Shown: positions 1 through 11,789 of the stretch, piece by piece
How positions within the stretch are numbered: position 1 is the first letter of the stretch
Layout: each line of letters begins with the position of its first letter
DNA from: Liolophura sinensis
Taxonomy: Eukaryota > Mollusca > Polyplacophora > Chitonida > Chitonidae
DNA: 64,000 bases
NCBI RefSeq assembly: GCF_032854445.1
Contig: NC_088299.1
Location: 5,491,001-5,555,000 of the forward strand
Direction of reading: 5' to 3'
The notes under the pieces: generated by a model
Databases searched by the model: none
What the model was told of the DNA's origin: nothing
Seen by the model: only the letters and a program-made list of their open reading frames with translations
Position numbers and translations under genes: made by a program

Positions 1-61
1 TTAGCCCGTTTCTCTTAAAATAAGCGCGATTACCACGATTACCATGTTAAAGATTTACGTA

Positions 62-138
62 AAGCCCGATTAGGGACTGAACCCTGGAATACGAGATAGA
101 CGCTCTAGCCAGTGTGCTACTGCAGTAGGTCGTACTCA
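62..138 (-). other. tRNA-like pol III promoter segment (pseudo-tRNA or SINE head)
   Basis: The minus strand reads GTAGCACACTGGCTAGAGCG (A-box-like) and, at normal spacing, CCAGGGTTCAGTCCCTAA (B-box-like). A complete acceptor stem was not seen. Confidence 0.45.
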
Positions 139-1939
139 TAGAAAATCAATACAAGTTGAATGGCACTTCGGTTTGGAAAACAACTGGCCGCTGTAGAGCT
201 GCATTTTCGCCTCTTCCACAATTCTACTCTCGTTAGACTGACATTGTATTTCTAAATAATCATCTTACATGACTCCAATCTACAGAAGATAAAGATTTTT
301 TCTGCTGTTGAACCGTTAAATGCAAAAATACCATAAATACACGTATAGGTGTTTCCAGGTGGTTGGCATGCTGACATTCATACGGTAATTCCAGGATGAC
401 TGTCTTGATCTCTCCGTACAACATACGTACGTTGAAGAGAATAAAAATCGCCTAGTTATAAATTAACATTTTCAAAGTTTCAAATGCACCCTTGTCGGAA
501 CGCTTTTCAATGTTATTCAACAACATGACATTATATTCTCTTTCAGACTTATAGTTCGTGCGTGGGTTCATTGATAGTAATGAAGAAACCAAGGCATCTC
601 CAACTTTGAAATTTACGTGGAGGTGACGTCTCCTTTATGGTGAAATTTTATGTTTTCAGAGCAAAATATCATTCCTGTCAAAGAAAATAATGAAAAAAAA
701 AACAAAGATGAAATAAAATAGCTTTCTAGTTGTTTGCACAGATCACATCACATCCTATCTAACGTAGCTTATTTTTTGACCTCTAACCTTTTAATACAAG
801 GCCATCATGCTTGGGGATCTACATCATGTGCTCTTTAAATGATACTTTGGGCCTTCTAACGTGTTTGCATAAGTTGGATATGTCTAGCACACAGAAAACC
901 GTGATACAGGAAAAGAAAACACAACAAAAGAAAACAGCTGGAGGTCCCAGTTCAGAAACAAGATGAACAACGCCCTTTGAAGATTCGCCATTTACACATC
1001 TACAATAACACAAATTCATCCACAGGGCTAAACGAAACTACTCGGTATAGACAATTGAGACCTACAATGGCGCAGGAGTCTGACATTTCATGACGAAAAA
1101 GCACTATCCATACATTCTTATTTTATCTCAGTCAATGTACAGGAAACTGTATATGTTGTGCTGTTTGATGCATGCAAACGTTTGCTTTTGCGAAGGATAG
1201 TTGGCTGATTAGAGTATCTATAGACAACTAGCCCCACACAATCTCGCGGAGGCACAGTTCCAAGTGGTTTCCAGTACACGGCATCAAAACTAGGACACCC
1301 GAAGATATATGTGCTTTAACTAACGACCCTCGAAGTTAACGTCAAATTGTGCCATTTTAACAAAACACCTGGCCAACTATAGTGTCCAGCATCGACGTCG
1401 TGTCGATTGACCAATTCTTAAGGTTGTGCTTCAGTTACCGACCCACAAATATAATGTGTTAGTGTTTAGAACCAACAACTTGTCGCTACTCAAATTGTTA
1501 TGTCTTTTTATTGCTGTGTATTACTTTTCTTTATTACTTTTATTACTGTGTATTACTTTTCTTTATTACGTCTGAAGCCCCGGTTCCAAAGTGAGTTAGG
1601 TGCGCGTGTGAGTATAGACACCTATAATTAATTACTCCAGCAATTCCAGCTCAAGTAACGGGTCGGAAGCGCAGAGTGGGTCTCTTAGAGCACGTAGACA
1701 AGAACGAGACAAGTTGGGCTTGATATATGTGACACATAGACGTTATATCATCTAAATATAGGATCGAGACTTAAGCCTTTTGCATTTTCCACTACCACCT
1801 TGTGAACCTGTTTTAAGTGTCGCGTGTACATTGGTCCACGTCAAGAATACCCTATTTTTGCATCAAAGTCAATCGTTTTACTCTTTAGGCTTTTCTTCAT
1901 TTACTTGAAAAGTTTACTATAGTTTTACACCCACAAGAT
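139..1939. other. No gene recognised
   Basis: AT-rich single-copy-looking sequence. A 30-bp tandem duplication of GTGTATTACTTTTCTTTATT sits at 1516-1568. Short open frames have no recognisable product. Confidence 0.6.
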
Positions 1940-2192
1940 ACCCTTGTGCAGTACTCAAGGGTATTTCAATTATACGACGGCGGCCAGCATCATGATGGGG
2001 GGGGGGGATTGTGCAGAGGCCGGGGGAAATCCACGGCCATGCACTAACAGACCTTCCCACGTACGGCCGGAGAGAGGAAGCCAGCATGAGTTGAACTTGA
2101 ACTCGACAGCAACCGAATTGGTGATCCTTCTGGGTCATTGCTCCACGCTGGCACCCTAACCACCTCGGCCATGGAGGCCCCCAAGAGGGAAG
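1940..2192 (-). mobile_element. SINE family A, diverged
   Basis: In plus order it shows the reversed 3' block (ATACGACGGCGGCCAGCAT), a G-run, TTCCCACGTACGGCCGGAG, AGGAAGCCAGCATGAG and a reversed tRNA head ending CCATGGAGGCCC. Its pseudo-ORFs on both strands are not genes. Confidence 0.8.
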
Positions 2193-3699
2193 GGGTCATA
2201 TCCACCATAACCACTATTTCAAGGAGGCCTCCAAAATAAAATAATTAAGTAAACCTAAGAATGATTATCGATTTATAAAACATGCAGGAATTCTTCCCAA
2301 TAAGTAAAAAAAAAGAGAGTATGTAACTCTCCACTGCTCGTGGATAATGGATCGTGGTGATAATGAGTGGTCGACTACAGTTTGACGTACTGCTGGAAGA
2401 CCAGCGATGATCAACGAACGTTTGCACGCTGCGAAAACTCCGATACGAGGGTCGTCGCTCCCTTTTTTGTCAACAAGGTCCCGAAGATCGGCTTTGAACT
2501 CTCTCCTCGTGTGGCACAGCGATTGAAAGGCAAGTACCCATAACTACTACACAACACTCGATTCAAAAACCAGAACGCAATGCCACATAATATGCATAAA
2601 CTCCTCCAATCTGTCTGTGTATTCCCGTGTTATCAACATTCTGTGGCAATGATCGATTTAGCACACAACCGTGGATGTATTTGTGAAGAAAAAAAAAACA
2701 ACAACAAATGATCAAAAGTACGTTACAATAAAGTGAAATATATACAGAAATATTAAAAAGACCATTACTCATGAAACTATCATAAATAACCAAAATTCAG
2801 TTTGGTGCCTCGGGTACACTCTTTCTTGTCAAAATACATATACATGTATGTATGCCTACGGTATAACCTGAACGCGATAAAAGCGTGTACTATTCTGTCC
2901 CGAGTTCTCATTCGTTCTAAAATTTGCTGATAGACCATGCTATATAGTGTGACTGCTGCTCGTCTGAACGGATGCCTTTAAAGGCGACGTCATGATGGCT
3001 TTTCACGATCTGTACTATTTTGGGGATATACCGGAAATCTGTGTAGGGGCTATAAATGCTACCAAAATTGGTTTGTACACAGGAAGTCAAGGCCGCGAGA
3101 CACGACTTTAGAGCCGGAGAGTACTTGCCTGTGGCGGAGGTCTGACTTTCCCATTTTTGCCTCTCATTTGGTTACAGGTGATTACAAGACTACTGAACAA
3201 CGTGTACAGTCGCGCGATAAGTGATTCTAACACACCACCAATAACTTTACATTAAAATCAATCGGGAGCTAAATTTTCCCAAATTGACAACACATGTACA
3301 CCTGGCGTTCGTATGATCAGAACTCGGATGACGCCAATATAATATAGGGGTTTGACATTACACGGAATGAAGGATAATATGGATTGGTTTATACTGGTCG
3401 CGTGATCAAAGGATATTTAACCACGATCACGGATTTTGGTTTGTTTGCTTTTGTTTTTTTGTTTGTTTTTTTGGTATTTAGAGGTTTTAGGTGACAAGCA
3501 GTTAAAGGATTATTTCCATACCCGTTCCAATGACATGGCGTTGCCAAAAATCATATGAACACTACTCTAGAGATATACCTATAAACAAAAATGGGAGGGC
3601 GGTTATCTTCAGTCCGGCCGTTTTCATTTAATTTTGAAATCAAAAGGTTTCATTATGCTTTAGTGATGTTACCACCTGAATTAAGCACAGGAGATGGGA
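2193..3699. other. No gene recognised
   Basis: No convincing frames or repeats beyond a T-rich run at 3436-3472. Confidence 0.55.
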
Positions 3700-3990
3700 A
3701 TTGTCCATCTGGGATCCAAGCGGGTTGGGTCGTGCCAAAGACTTTAAAAATAATACCTTGCTTGGCGCTCAACACCGAGAAGTTAGAGCCAGGGCTCAGG
3801 ATTGGTGTCAGTATAATGTGACTGGATGAGGTGACAAGCCTGGTGTATTTGGGATGATACTTCAGTAGCCCGTAGAACTTTGCCGGCACAGACTCGCTCT
3901 GCCGCAAGAAGACACAGTATATTTACACACACCTTATGACTCCTCATTGTCATATGGCTGAAAAATTATTAAGTATACGACGTAAAGTTC
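3700..3990 (+). mobile_element. SINE family B, diverged
   Basis: Shares TCAGTATAATGTGACTGG, GGATGATACTTCAGTAG and a GTATACGACGTAAAG 3' end with other family B members. The head is eroded. Confidence 0.65.
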
Positions 3991-4645
3991 CAGGCTTAAA
4001 TACATATACTCAAAGCGTAATTAGCAAATAAACTGAAATCATATGCCCGGGGGAAAATGTCCGATGTATTTCAGGAAACACTCTTCATGTCATTCAGTAT
4101 AATGTAAGTGCCTAAAGCGCGAATACACGATGGAATTTAACGTGTCTAGTTTCCTTTCCTATTCACTAAAATTTCTCTGAACAGTCGGCATTTCTGTCCT
4201 TAGAAAGCACTAAACTCAACGCATACTTGTATACGCCCTATCGGTCAGCGTGATTCGTCCTGAACACGGCGATTTCCGATATGTGAAAGATTTCTGAATT
4301 TCAATGAAAAAAATTCTAGTATATATTTTTAGATATCAGTTCCAAAAAATAGAATGCTTATCGATATAGTTAATGGAAAAGTGTCTCATGATAAAAATCA
4401 GTGAAGTGCAATCAATATTCGTCTGACAATGTGCCCCTTTTACCACTGCTATAATAGGATTGTTTTTATTCACCCGAGGCCGTGAATAAAATTGATTGTT
4501 GGTATAACACGAACGGTCAAAATAGAAAGAACTTTTCTAATATCAGCTCTTGTTGGGGAGGTAAATTTTCGCAGTGACCATTTATCATTGTGTTCATATC
4601 CCGTATGCAAAAGATGAATAGTTCTGTTTACAGCGAATAGTTCTC

Positions 4646-4881
4646 GTATTTATTTATTTATTTATTTGTTTGATTTGTGTTTTACGCCATACCCAGGAAT
4701 ATTTCACATTATTCGTTGGCGGTCAGCATTATGGTGGAAGGAAACCGGGCAAAGCCCAAAATAAACCCACAACCATTCGCAGGTTGCTGCAGAACTTCCC
4801 AAGTACGGCCTGAAAGGAAGACAACATGAGCTCACTGCGGCTGCATTGGTGAGAGCCTAACCACTCGGCCACGGAAGCCCC
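4646..4881 (-). mobile_element. SINE family A
   Basis: A TTTATTTATTTATTTG tail, GTTTTACGCCATACCCAGGA, AGCATTATGGTGGAAGG and a head remnant CCACTCGGCCACGGAAGCCC mark a nearly complete reverse copy. Confidence 0.8.
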
Positions 4882-5342
4882 TTTCTGGTATGATGCATGT
4901 ATATATAGGTAACACCACATATCCACGTCCCAATGCTCTGTCCTTACTTTTGTTGATCATTGGGGTTTTAGCACATGGCCGTAACACAGCTTGAATGTTC
5001 CCATGAACTTTGCTAGCTTTTAATGATCACTACCTTTTCAGAACGGCGTTAAATGAGTACATCTTTGCGATCAGGACAACTTTTGCAAGATTCACAGATC
5101 GTATTTATTTTTCCAACATCAAACATATTGTTGGTGAGAAGATGAAGGATTGTTTTTAGATAATCCTAGTTGTATGTTCGCTTGATAATGATGTTTGCTT
5201 TGATGATGACAATGACATTGATGATTGCATAGGTTTCATTGCCAAGATTGGAGTTTTACTACAAATTGTGATTTAGCGTCATCGTTTTATCAAAATAGAA
5301 CATCCAAACTTACATTTGACACAATTTAGTAAGAAATTCTTT

Positions 5343-5440
5343 TGATTTATTTACTTGATTGGTGTTTTATGCCGTACTCAACAATATTTCGCTTGTACGA
5401 CAGCGACCAGTATTATGGTGGGGGAAATTCACGACCATGG
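5343..5440 (-). mobile_element. SINE family A, 3' fragment
   Basis: Only the tail-proximal part is present: GATTGGTGTTTTATGCCGTA, then AGTATTATGGTGGGGG and GGAAATTCACGACCATGG. Confidence 0.7.
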
Positions 5441-5444
5441 AGAT

Positions 5445-8400
5445 TCTTTTGATGTGTAATTTCGGTGGTATCCTACGATTAAATAAACCACGTGTTGATT
5501 GCATTAATCAGCTAATACATGTGTAACAAAAAGCGTTTGTAATGCCCGCAATGCATAATAAACATCGAAAGACACCATCAAACACAAAAAAGACAATCCT
5601 CTTCAGCAGCCCCTGGTCAATAATTAACAGTTTATGGCAGTCATTTCTCAATAGATGGACCAAAAAAGGTAGATTTTACTGCCATCCAATTTTACTTTCC
5701 ATCATATATCATCATTAAAATGATGGAATGAATCCGAAGAGAGCTTGTCTGAGAAAGTATCAGAAAAGATTGTCACTTGTCTATGGTGTCTTTATCCCAA
5801 GATCAATACACTGGAGTCAGCCACAGAGCACGGCGTCTTTGGTGGAACTGTCAGTGCCTGGACAAACAGTCTCCAGTCCTCTGTAAATCCACTGATGAAA
5901 CGATATTACTTTTCGTCAACGGTTAATTTTTTAGCAGTACAGCGGACATACCCGACAATATAATCATGCGAGGGGAAGTATTCGGAAGGCTGGTACAATA
6001 CCACGTAATGTTTCCTTTACACAAATTAGTTACTTATATTGCTTTTCATATATATTGTCTGGGTATTTATCAGAGAGGAGACAAATGGCCATGACAAGTA
6101 CGTCGTATTTCAGATCGTTTAATTGAAAGAAGAGACACAGAACATGGTAGAAGGGCGCAATTCTCCACTTGCACAGTTAATTGGAACATCGAACTGAAAT
6201 CGATTTTCTTCATCACGAACGAATCTCATTTCCTGGAAACGTTCTTCACCACTATTTATGTATTTATTTTTATATGATTGCCCTTTATGTGATTTAACAC
6301 CTAACTCAAAAATCCTCTTAATGCAGTACGAAACGGCGGTCACTTGTCGGAGTAAACTGTCAGCCTTGGCCAAGATATTGTTGAACTTTCTTACGTGTGA
6401 CGAACGAACTAGAGGGTCGTTCCGTTATGTTCGTCACCATTTGATAGGAAACGAGACCATATAAAAGACTACAGCATATAGCGTAAAATCACAGCGCACA
6501 ATACACGACAGTGTGACAGTTGAAAAAATGGCGACACGCATTAGCCGTGAAATCCGATCATTTGTTAATTTACCTCATACAGTTAGGGTGTTATTTCAAC
6601 GTCTTTTTACTGCACTGTACTTAATTCCAGTAGAGCATCTCTTCATTGCGTGTTGCTATCCATATAGAGAGATTTATTTAGGCTTATATCTGCGACTAAT
6701 TCAGCATCTCTATACGGACGTGTATAGTGTACGTCGATCACATTCTTGACATCCTGTGTTTTGTAACCCGATCCGCCTGCATGTAAGACGACACGAAAGC
6801 TATACGGTGGATGAGGGCAAGTGCCGCACGTACTGTGAGTACGCTTGCTTCAATATTGTTTGCATGATTTCATGCAGACGTACGTGTCCTATATCAAAAT
6901 AAGCAAACAAACATACCACACTAGTTATATATGCGTGCGTGTGTGGACATCTGTTGTGCTTCTCGCGTCAACACCTTGAGACATCGAGTGTAAATGACCT
7001 AATGACGGTAACACGCAGGAATGACACGTACCACAGATCACCTTCTGACTAAGGCATTTTCCAAGACTTTGATCTTGGCATGCACAGCCCAAAGGGCACG
7101 ATGACCCACGTCTCCCGCTAGACTATTGGTTTGACGTGTCAACGCGAGTGTTCTTAGCAGCAGCCATTGTTGAAGTTATTAACTATATATCGACCTATCC
7201 TCTTGATGATCATAAAGCTGTAAAGGCGCTTCTGTTGTAAAGGAGTGGCTCATTAATCGGACGGACGGCTTATCTGGTGATAGCGATAATCTTAAGGAAT
7301 TCACCTCGCTGGCTCTAATGGCTTGTGTTCTCGGTTCGACGCGATACCACGTTTACATGCTCACGTCTTCGCGGACACACCCGATAACCGCACCCTTCGC
7401 ATCACTCACTCCTTTTATCCTACGTTCATTTTATGCTTTTTAAATAACGCCTTAATCAGTTTATCACGATGGGATAAGCGCACCACGTGGTTAAGAGCGA
7501 AGACACAATTTGCTTAATCATTTAGAATCTCCAGTTAATGCAATAATTACAACTGATAGCAAAAATATAGTTTCCATTTACCATCACTCTAATACAAAAA
7601 ATACTTCTGACAACGACATATAGTAAGGGAGGGACCCAAAGCAAGCTTCTATCCTTTGACGTTTTCAGACTCTCTGTTTCACAAAGGGCTTTATTCAAAG
7701 AAACCAGAACCCAGTGAAGTCGGCCGTGTGTCTACTTCCGATGAGACTCAGCGAGCATAACCTTGTGAAAAGAGTACATGACAATACATTCACATGAAGA
7801 CAAACGAGATAGCCTTAACCATTAATAACACCTGCTCACAGCTAACGGACCTGGCCGAGGTATCGCTAGGCATATATGGATTTGATGACCATCTTCATGT
7901 GGCTTTACTCACTTTCCTCCTGGTAGGAATGTTTAAACCCATAAAGGGGCAGGCGCAATTCTCTACGTCCGATTTATATCGCTGCATGCCACCACTAACA
8001 AATTTTGTACACAAATTTCTAACACCACGGTCATTTGGGTCATGGTGATGAGGGGGTAAGTGTTGTTAGAAAAGACAAAAACTGTAGTTAAGCTATGTTT
8101 CTAAAAATACTATATGCACATCGTGTATTCTCTTTATTTAAATTGTAAACAGGTGAAAGAAGTTTATTAATGAATGCTGATTCAATATTTCCGCGCGAGG
8201 ATACCAGAAGTGAGGTTAGGCCTAAACAAGCCTATGTGCATCGCACGGGTTAAGTTTGCCTGGTGGTGGCAGTGATATAAAGCGAGCGAAAAAAGCGGTA
8301 CATGCGCTGTACACGGGGTACGGGCTCAGTACTGCCTTTGACAGAGAAATTGCAGATATCCTGACTTTCATTGCTCGCGGGTCTTCGCTCATCATCTCAA

Positions 8401-9570
8401 TCTATGCGTCCAGCTTCTCAGTTTTTATTTCTATTTAATAACGGCACAGCCAACAAAATATACAGCAGCTTGAAGAACGGGAATGTGGGTCATTCAACAG
8501 CCGTTTTGGCGAATTATCCGACTGACCGTATCTGTGTCAAGTTAAAGTAGCTAATGGCGTTAGGACTGATATCCATGTCTAAAGGAAGCCCGTGTGTTGC
8601 ATCCAGTTACAAACAGAAGACACAGACGTTATAGACTTTCGCTATATCCCGAAATTGCAATGAAGATGTATTATACTGCCTTTAGGCGTGATAAAATTGC
8701 GGACGCAACATTAGCCCGATAGAATGGTCGATATTGGCGAAAATCTTTTTAAGTGCTTAGACTTGTAGTTGATAATGGTATCACGCCTCTTTTTAATGGA
8801 CCCCTTGGTTTCGATATATCTCCAGAAATGTAACTTAATTAAGGTTTACTGTCGGTGTATCGGCAGCCCGCTGGCGAAGCTCTTTCCAATCAGCCGATCG
8901 CATGACGGAGGATAGCTGCAGGAACAGATACAAATAACTGACAATTTCGATTCTCCGAAAAATTTTTTGCACAAGTTCTCAGAAGAAGATGCCCCAATAA
9001 GTTATTCGTGGTTTAACAATGATCTACAACGATTTTGTTACATTAGATGCCAATAAATTTATGTTTACATTATTTTCCAAAGTATTTACTTTGGTCCGTC
9101 AGAATTTCTCGACTTTCCATACCTGAGAATTTAGACTTCCAAAAAGCTACGTTTGTACAGGAATCAGTTATACGTACCCCGCATACAACACGATATGACT
9201 GTCTGACTTTTCTTGTACCAAGGACATGCAAGTAAAACGATTGTTACCTATAATTAGAACCAATAAACGCCAAATGTTCTAATATATTCTTAAAGTTTTA
9301 AACTTCAAGGAAGTTGGAAATATTCTTTCTGATATATTTTTTACTGAGAGTCAAACTTAAGACACATTACTGTTAAATGCATGCATTATATGATGGGATC
9401 TGTGTTATCAATTGAAATTTTAGCTAAACAAGAAAAGCTTATTTAACGGAAATTGAAGCAGCATCAGTTGAAGGTACATTTATTTCCCTGACATTTAATA
9501 TGATGCAAAGACAAATCAGTATTTATCTATTCATTCATTAAATTATTCATGAATGAACTGACTAACTTAT
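5445..9570. other. No gene recognised
   Basis: Four kilobases without a SINE, array or family-like protein. Frames up to 84 codons were read and none resembled a known domain. Distant regulatory sequence or exons of an unknown gene cannot be excluded. Confidence 0.5.
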
Positions 9571-9573
9571 TGA

Positions 9574-9586
9574 TTTATTAGTTTGT

Positions 9587-9621
<35 letters not shown>

Positions 9622-9626
9622 TTTTA
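9574..9626. repeat. (ATTT)n simple repeat
   Basis: About 12 TTTA units, perhaps the surviving tail of a reverse family A SINE, since CAATGGTGGTCGCCAG follows. Confidence 0.8.
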
Positions 9627-9689
9627 TTGAATGATCAGTTGGAAAGCAATGGTGGTCGCCAGGTATAACGTAACACTGGTCTTTCATCG

Positions 9690-9996
9690 GTTCAGTGGCC
9701 TAATGGTTAGAGTGCCATTAGTCGAAAACGTGGTGTCAAATCCGGATTGAGTCACATCAAAGACTTTTAAAATGGTGCTTATTTCTGTCTCGCTTGGCCT
9801 TCAACAGTGACAGGTTAGAGCAAGGAGACAGGATTGGTTGGTCCGGTGTCAGTGTAATGTGACAAGGTGGGGTGTCATGCCCGATGTCGTTGACATAATA
9901 CTTTAGTTTCGGCAGCACTGTGGAGACATTGTCTCTCCCTGCGACAAAGGACCCAGCATATGCATACACACTTAATGCCATTTCTTCGTCGTCACG
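9690..9996 (+). mobile_element. SINE family B, diverged
   Basis: The tRNA-like head has CAGTGGCCTAATGGTTAGAG and a TCAAATCCGG B-box. The body shows GATTGGTTGGTCCGGTGTCA and GTGTAATGTGAC. It is cut before the usual GACGTTAAAC end. Confidence 0.7.
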
Positions 9997-10286
9997 TGAT
10001 ATAGGGTAAATTTCAAGCATACATACATACCATATTAAAACCACGATAAACTATAGATTCGAACTTGGTATGTCATCAGCCACGTACGTGGAAAAACACG
10101 CTCTTATTCAACTGAGGCAACCAGCAGGCGCATTTTACTTTTTCAGAATAAAACTTTCAATATCTTAGTATGTACGCATACTTGGGTATTTAGCAATTGT
10201 TCAGTCATACGACGGCGAGGATTCATTATGTGTGTATATATTGTGTCTTCTTGTGACAGTGTGATTTCATCCCGCCACAGTGCTGC

Positions 10287-10550
10287 CTAATGGTTAGCGT
10301 CGAATCTCAGCACAATGACTCGGAGGTTTCTCACCAATGCAGTCCTTCTGAATTCATGTGCAGCTCATCCTGGTATTCTCTCCGGTTGTACGTGATAAAG
10401 TCTACCAGCAACCTGCAGATGGTCGTGGATTTCCCCTGGGCTCTGCCCCGTTTCGTCCCATCATGATGCTAGCCGCCACCATCATAAAACTGAACTATTC
10501 GGTGATTAACAGAGTACAGCGTAAAATAGCAATCAAATAAACTGATAAAT
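10287..10550 (+). mobile_element. SINE family A, diverged
   Basis: Head TGCCTAATGGTTAGCG, then TCTCACCAATGCAGTCC, CAGCAACCTGCAGATGGTCG and an end resembling GTACAGCGTAAAATAGCAAT with a CAAATAA tail. Confidence 0.72.
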
Positions 10551-10754
10551 GAATTAATGAAATATCCAGATCAAAAACAATACGCCTGCGATGCATTCAT
10601 CCTACGCCCGTGACGTCCGGGGAGACCTCATAATACAAATGGACTGACGTATTGGTAGACACATTTGGTTTTCATGGATTCTATTTTCAACTGTTTTATT
10701 TCTGTTGGTGGGAAAACGATAACCATCTTAAACACGCGATTTTTCAAGATGTTT

Positions 10755-10838
10755 CAGTCGCACATGAATGTATATTTCCTAATGAATATAAGACGTCAGT
10801 CGCTCATGAATATACATTTCCAAATGAATATTATATGT
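10755..10838. repeat. 42-bp tandem duplication
   Basis: Two copies of CAGTCGCACATGAATGTATA plus TTTCCTAATGAATAT; the second copy differs at several bases. Confidence 0.75.
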
Positions 10839-11218
10839 CGTGTTGAAATAAAAATTTAAACGTCATGTTACTGAAACAGCTGCTTTCATCCCGATGCAAC
10901 GGTCAGCTTGATTTGAGTTGGGTCTTAAGCTCTCATGTACTGACGACTTAATCACTGCTCAGTCTACATACTCTTACGCTTAGCGTCACACAGGTAGGCT
11001 AACAATTTAAAAAAATAGAAAACAAATAATTTAACCATAGTTATTTTGAAAGTGGCGTAAAATAATGACCTGTTCCCGTTGAATAGCTAACCACCAACTA
11101 CGAACCGCAGTCTAAGTTCACTCACTTCAAGTTTAGAGTATTAAGTAAACCGTAGACTCAACTCGGACTTGAATATAGATCTCCGCTCTTGATTGGTGTT
11201 TAACTTCCTCTTGTATTG

Positions 11219-11587
11219 ACCGGCCCGGATAGCACAGTTGGTAGAGCGTCCGCTTCGGGACCGGTAGATCCAGGATCAATCCTTGGTCGAGTCACACCTA
11301 AGACTTTAAAAGAGGAAGTTGTAACTTCCTCGCTTGGCGTTCAGCATGAAGGGGATAGTGCAACGACTGGTTGACTCGTGTCAGTATAATGGCTCGGGCG
11401 GGGCGGCTTACTTGCCTTCGGTAAGTCGTCTCAGTGATGCAGCACTAAATAAAAGAGCGGTGGAAATCCGTCCTGCAACAAGGAGGCACATTACACGTGC
11501 ATGCACCCTAATGATTCCTTCGTCGTCATATGACTGAAAAATTGTTGAGTACGACGTTAAACCCCAAGCACTCACACACTCACTCCG
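11219..11587 (+). mobile_element. Full-length tRNA-derived SINE, family B
   Basis: The head GGCCCGGATAGCACAGTTGG carries a pol III A-box (TAGCACAGTTGG) and a B-box-like GGATCAATCC. The body is ~300 bp and the 3' end is GACGTTAAACCCCAAGCACT with CACTCACT-type simple sequence. It is flanked by the 9-bp direct repeat CTTGTATTG (11210-11218 and 11588-11596). It is nearly identical to the copy at 43271, so the family was active recently. Confidence 0.85.
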
Positions 11588-11689
11588 CTTGTATTGCAGA
11601 GGCCAGGCTCATAGGTGGAGAAAGCAAACCATAGACCATAACCTGAAAACCTGAAAAATGACCCAAAGTCGCATATATAGCACACAGAG

Positions 11690-11782
11690 ATGGCTGGATT
11701 CGAACGCTCGACATCATCGTTCAAGGGCCTGTTAGTCACGGCGAGCCAGCGACTTAACCATTTGAACCAGAGAGGACACCCA
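11690..11782 (-). other. tRNA-like head of a further SINE
   Basis: The minus strand reads CTGGTTCAAATGGTTAAGTC and later GCGTTCGAATCCAGCCATC, matching A- and B-box order. The body beyond does not resemble families A or B. Confidence 0.5.
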
Positions 11783-11789
11783 GTGTTAA

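Noticed and set aside
11219-11300. True tRNA gene
   Set aside because: It has A- and B-box words but no closed acceptor stem and is the head of a SINE with target-site duplications.
11334-11537. 67-codon frame repeated at 43319-43522 and related to 58810-59043
   Set aside because: Internal frame of SINE family B; its recurrence reflects transposition, not a conserved protein.
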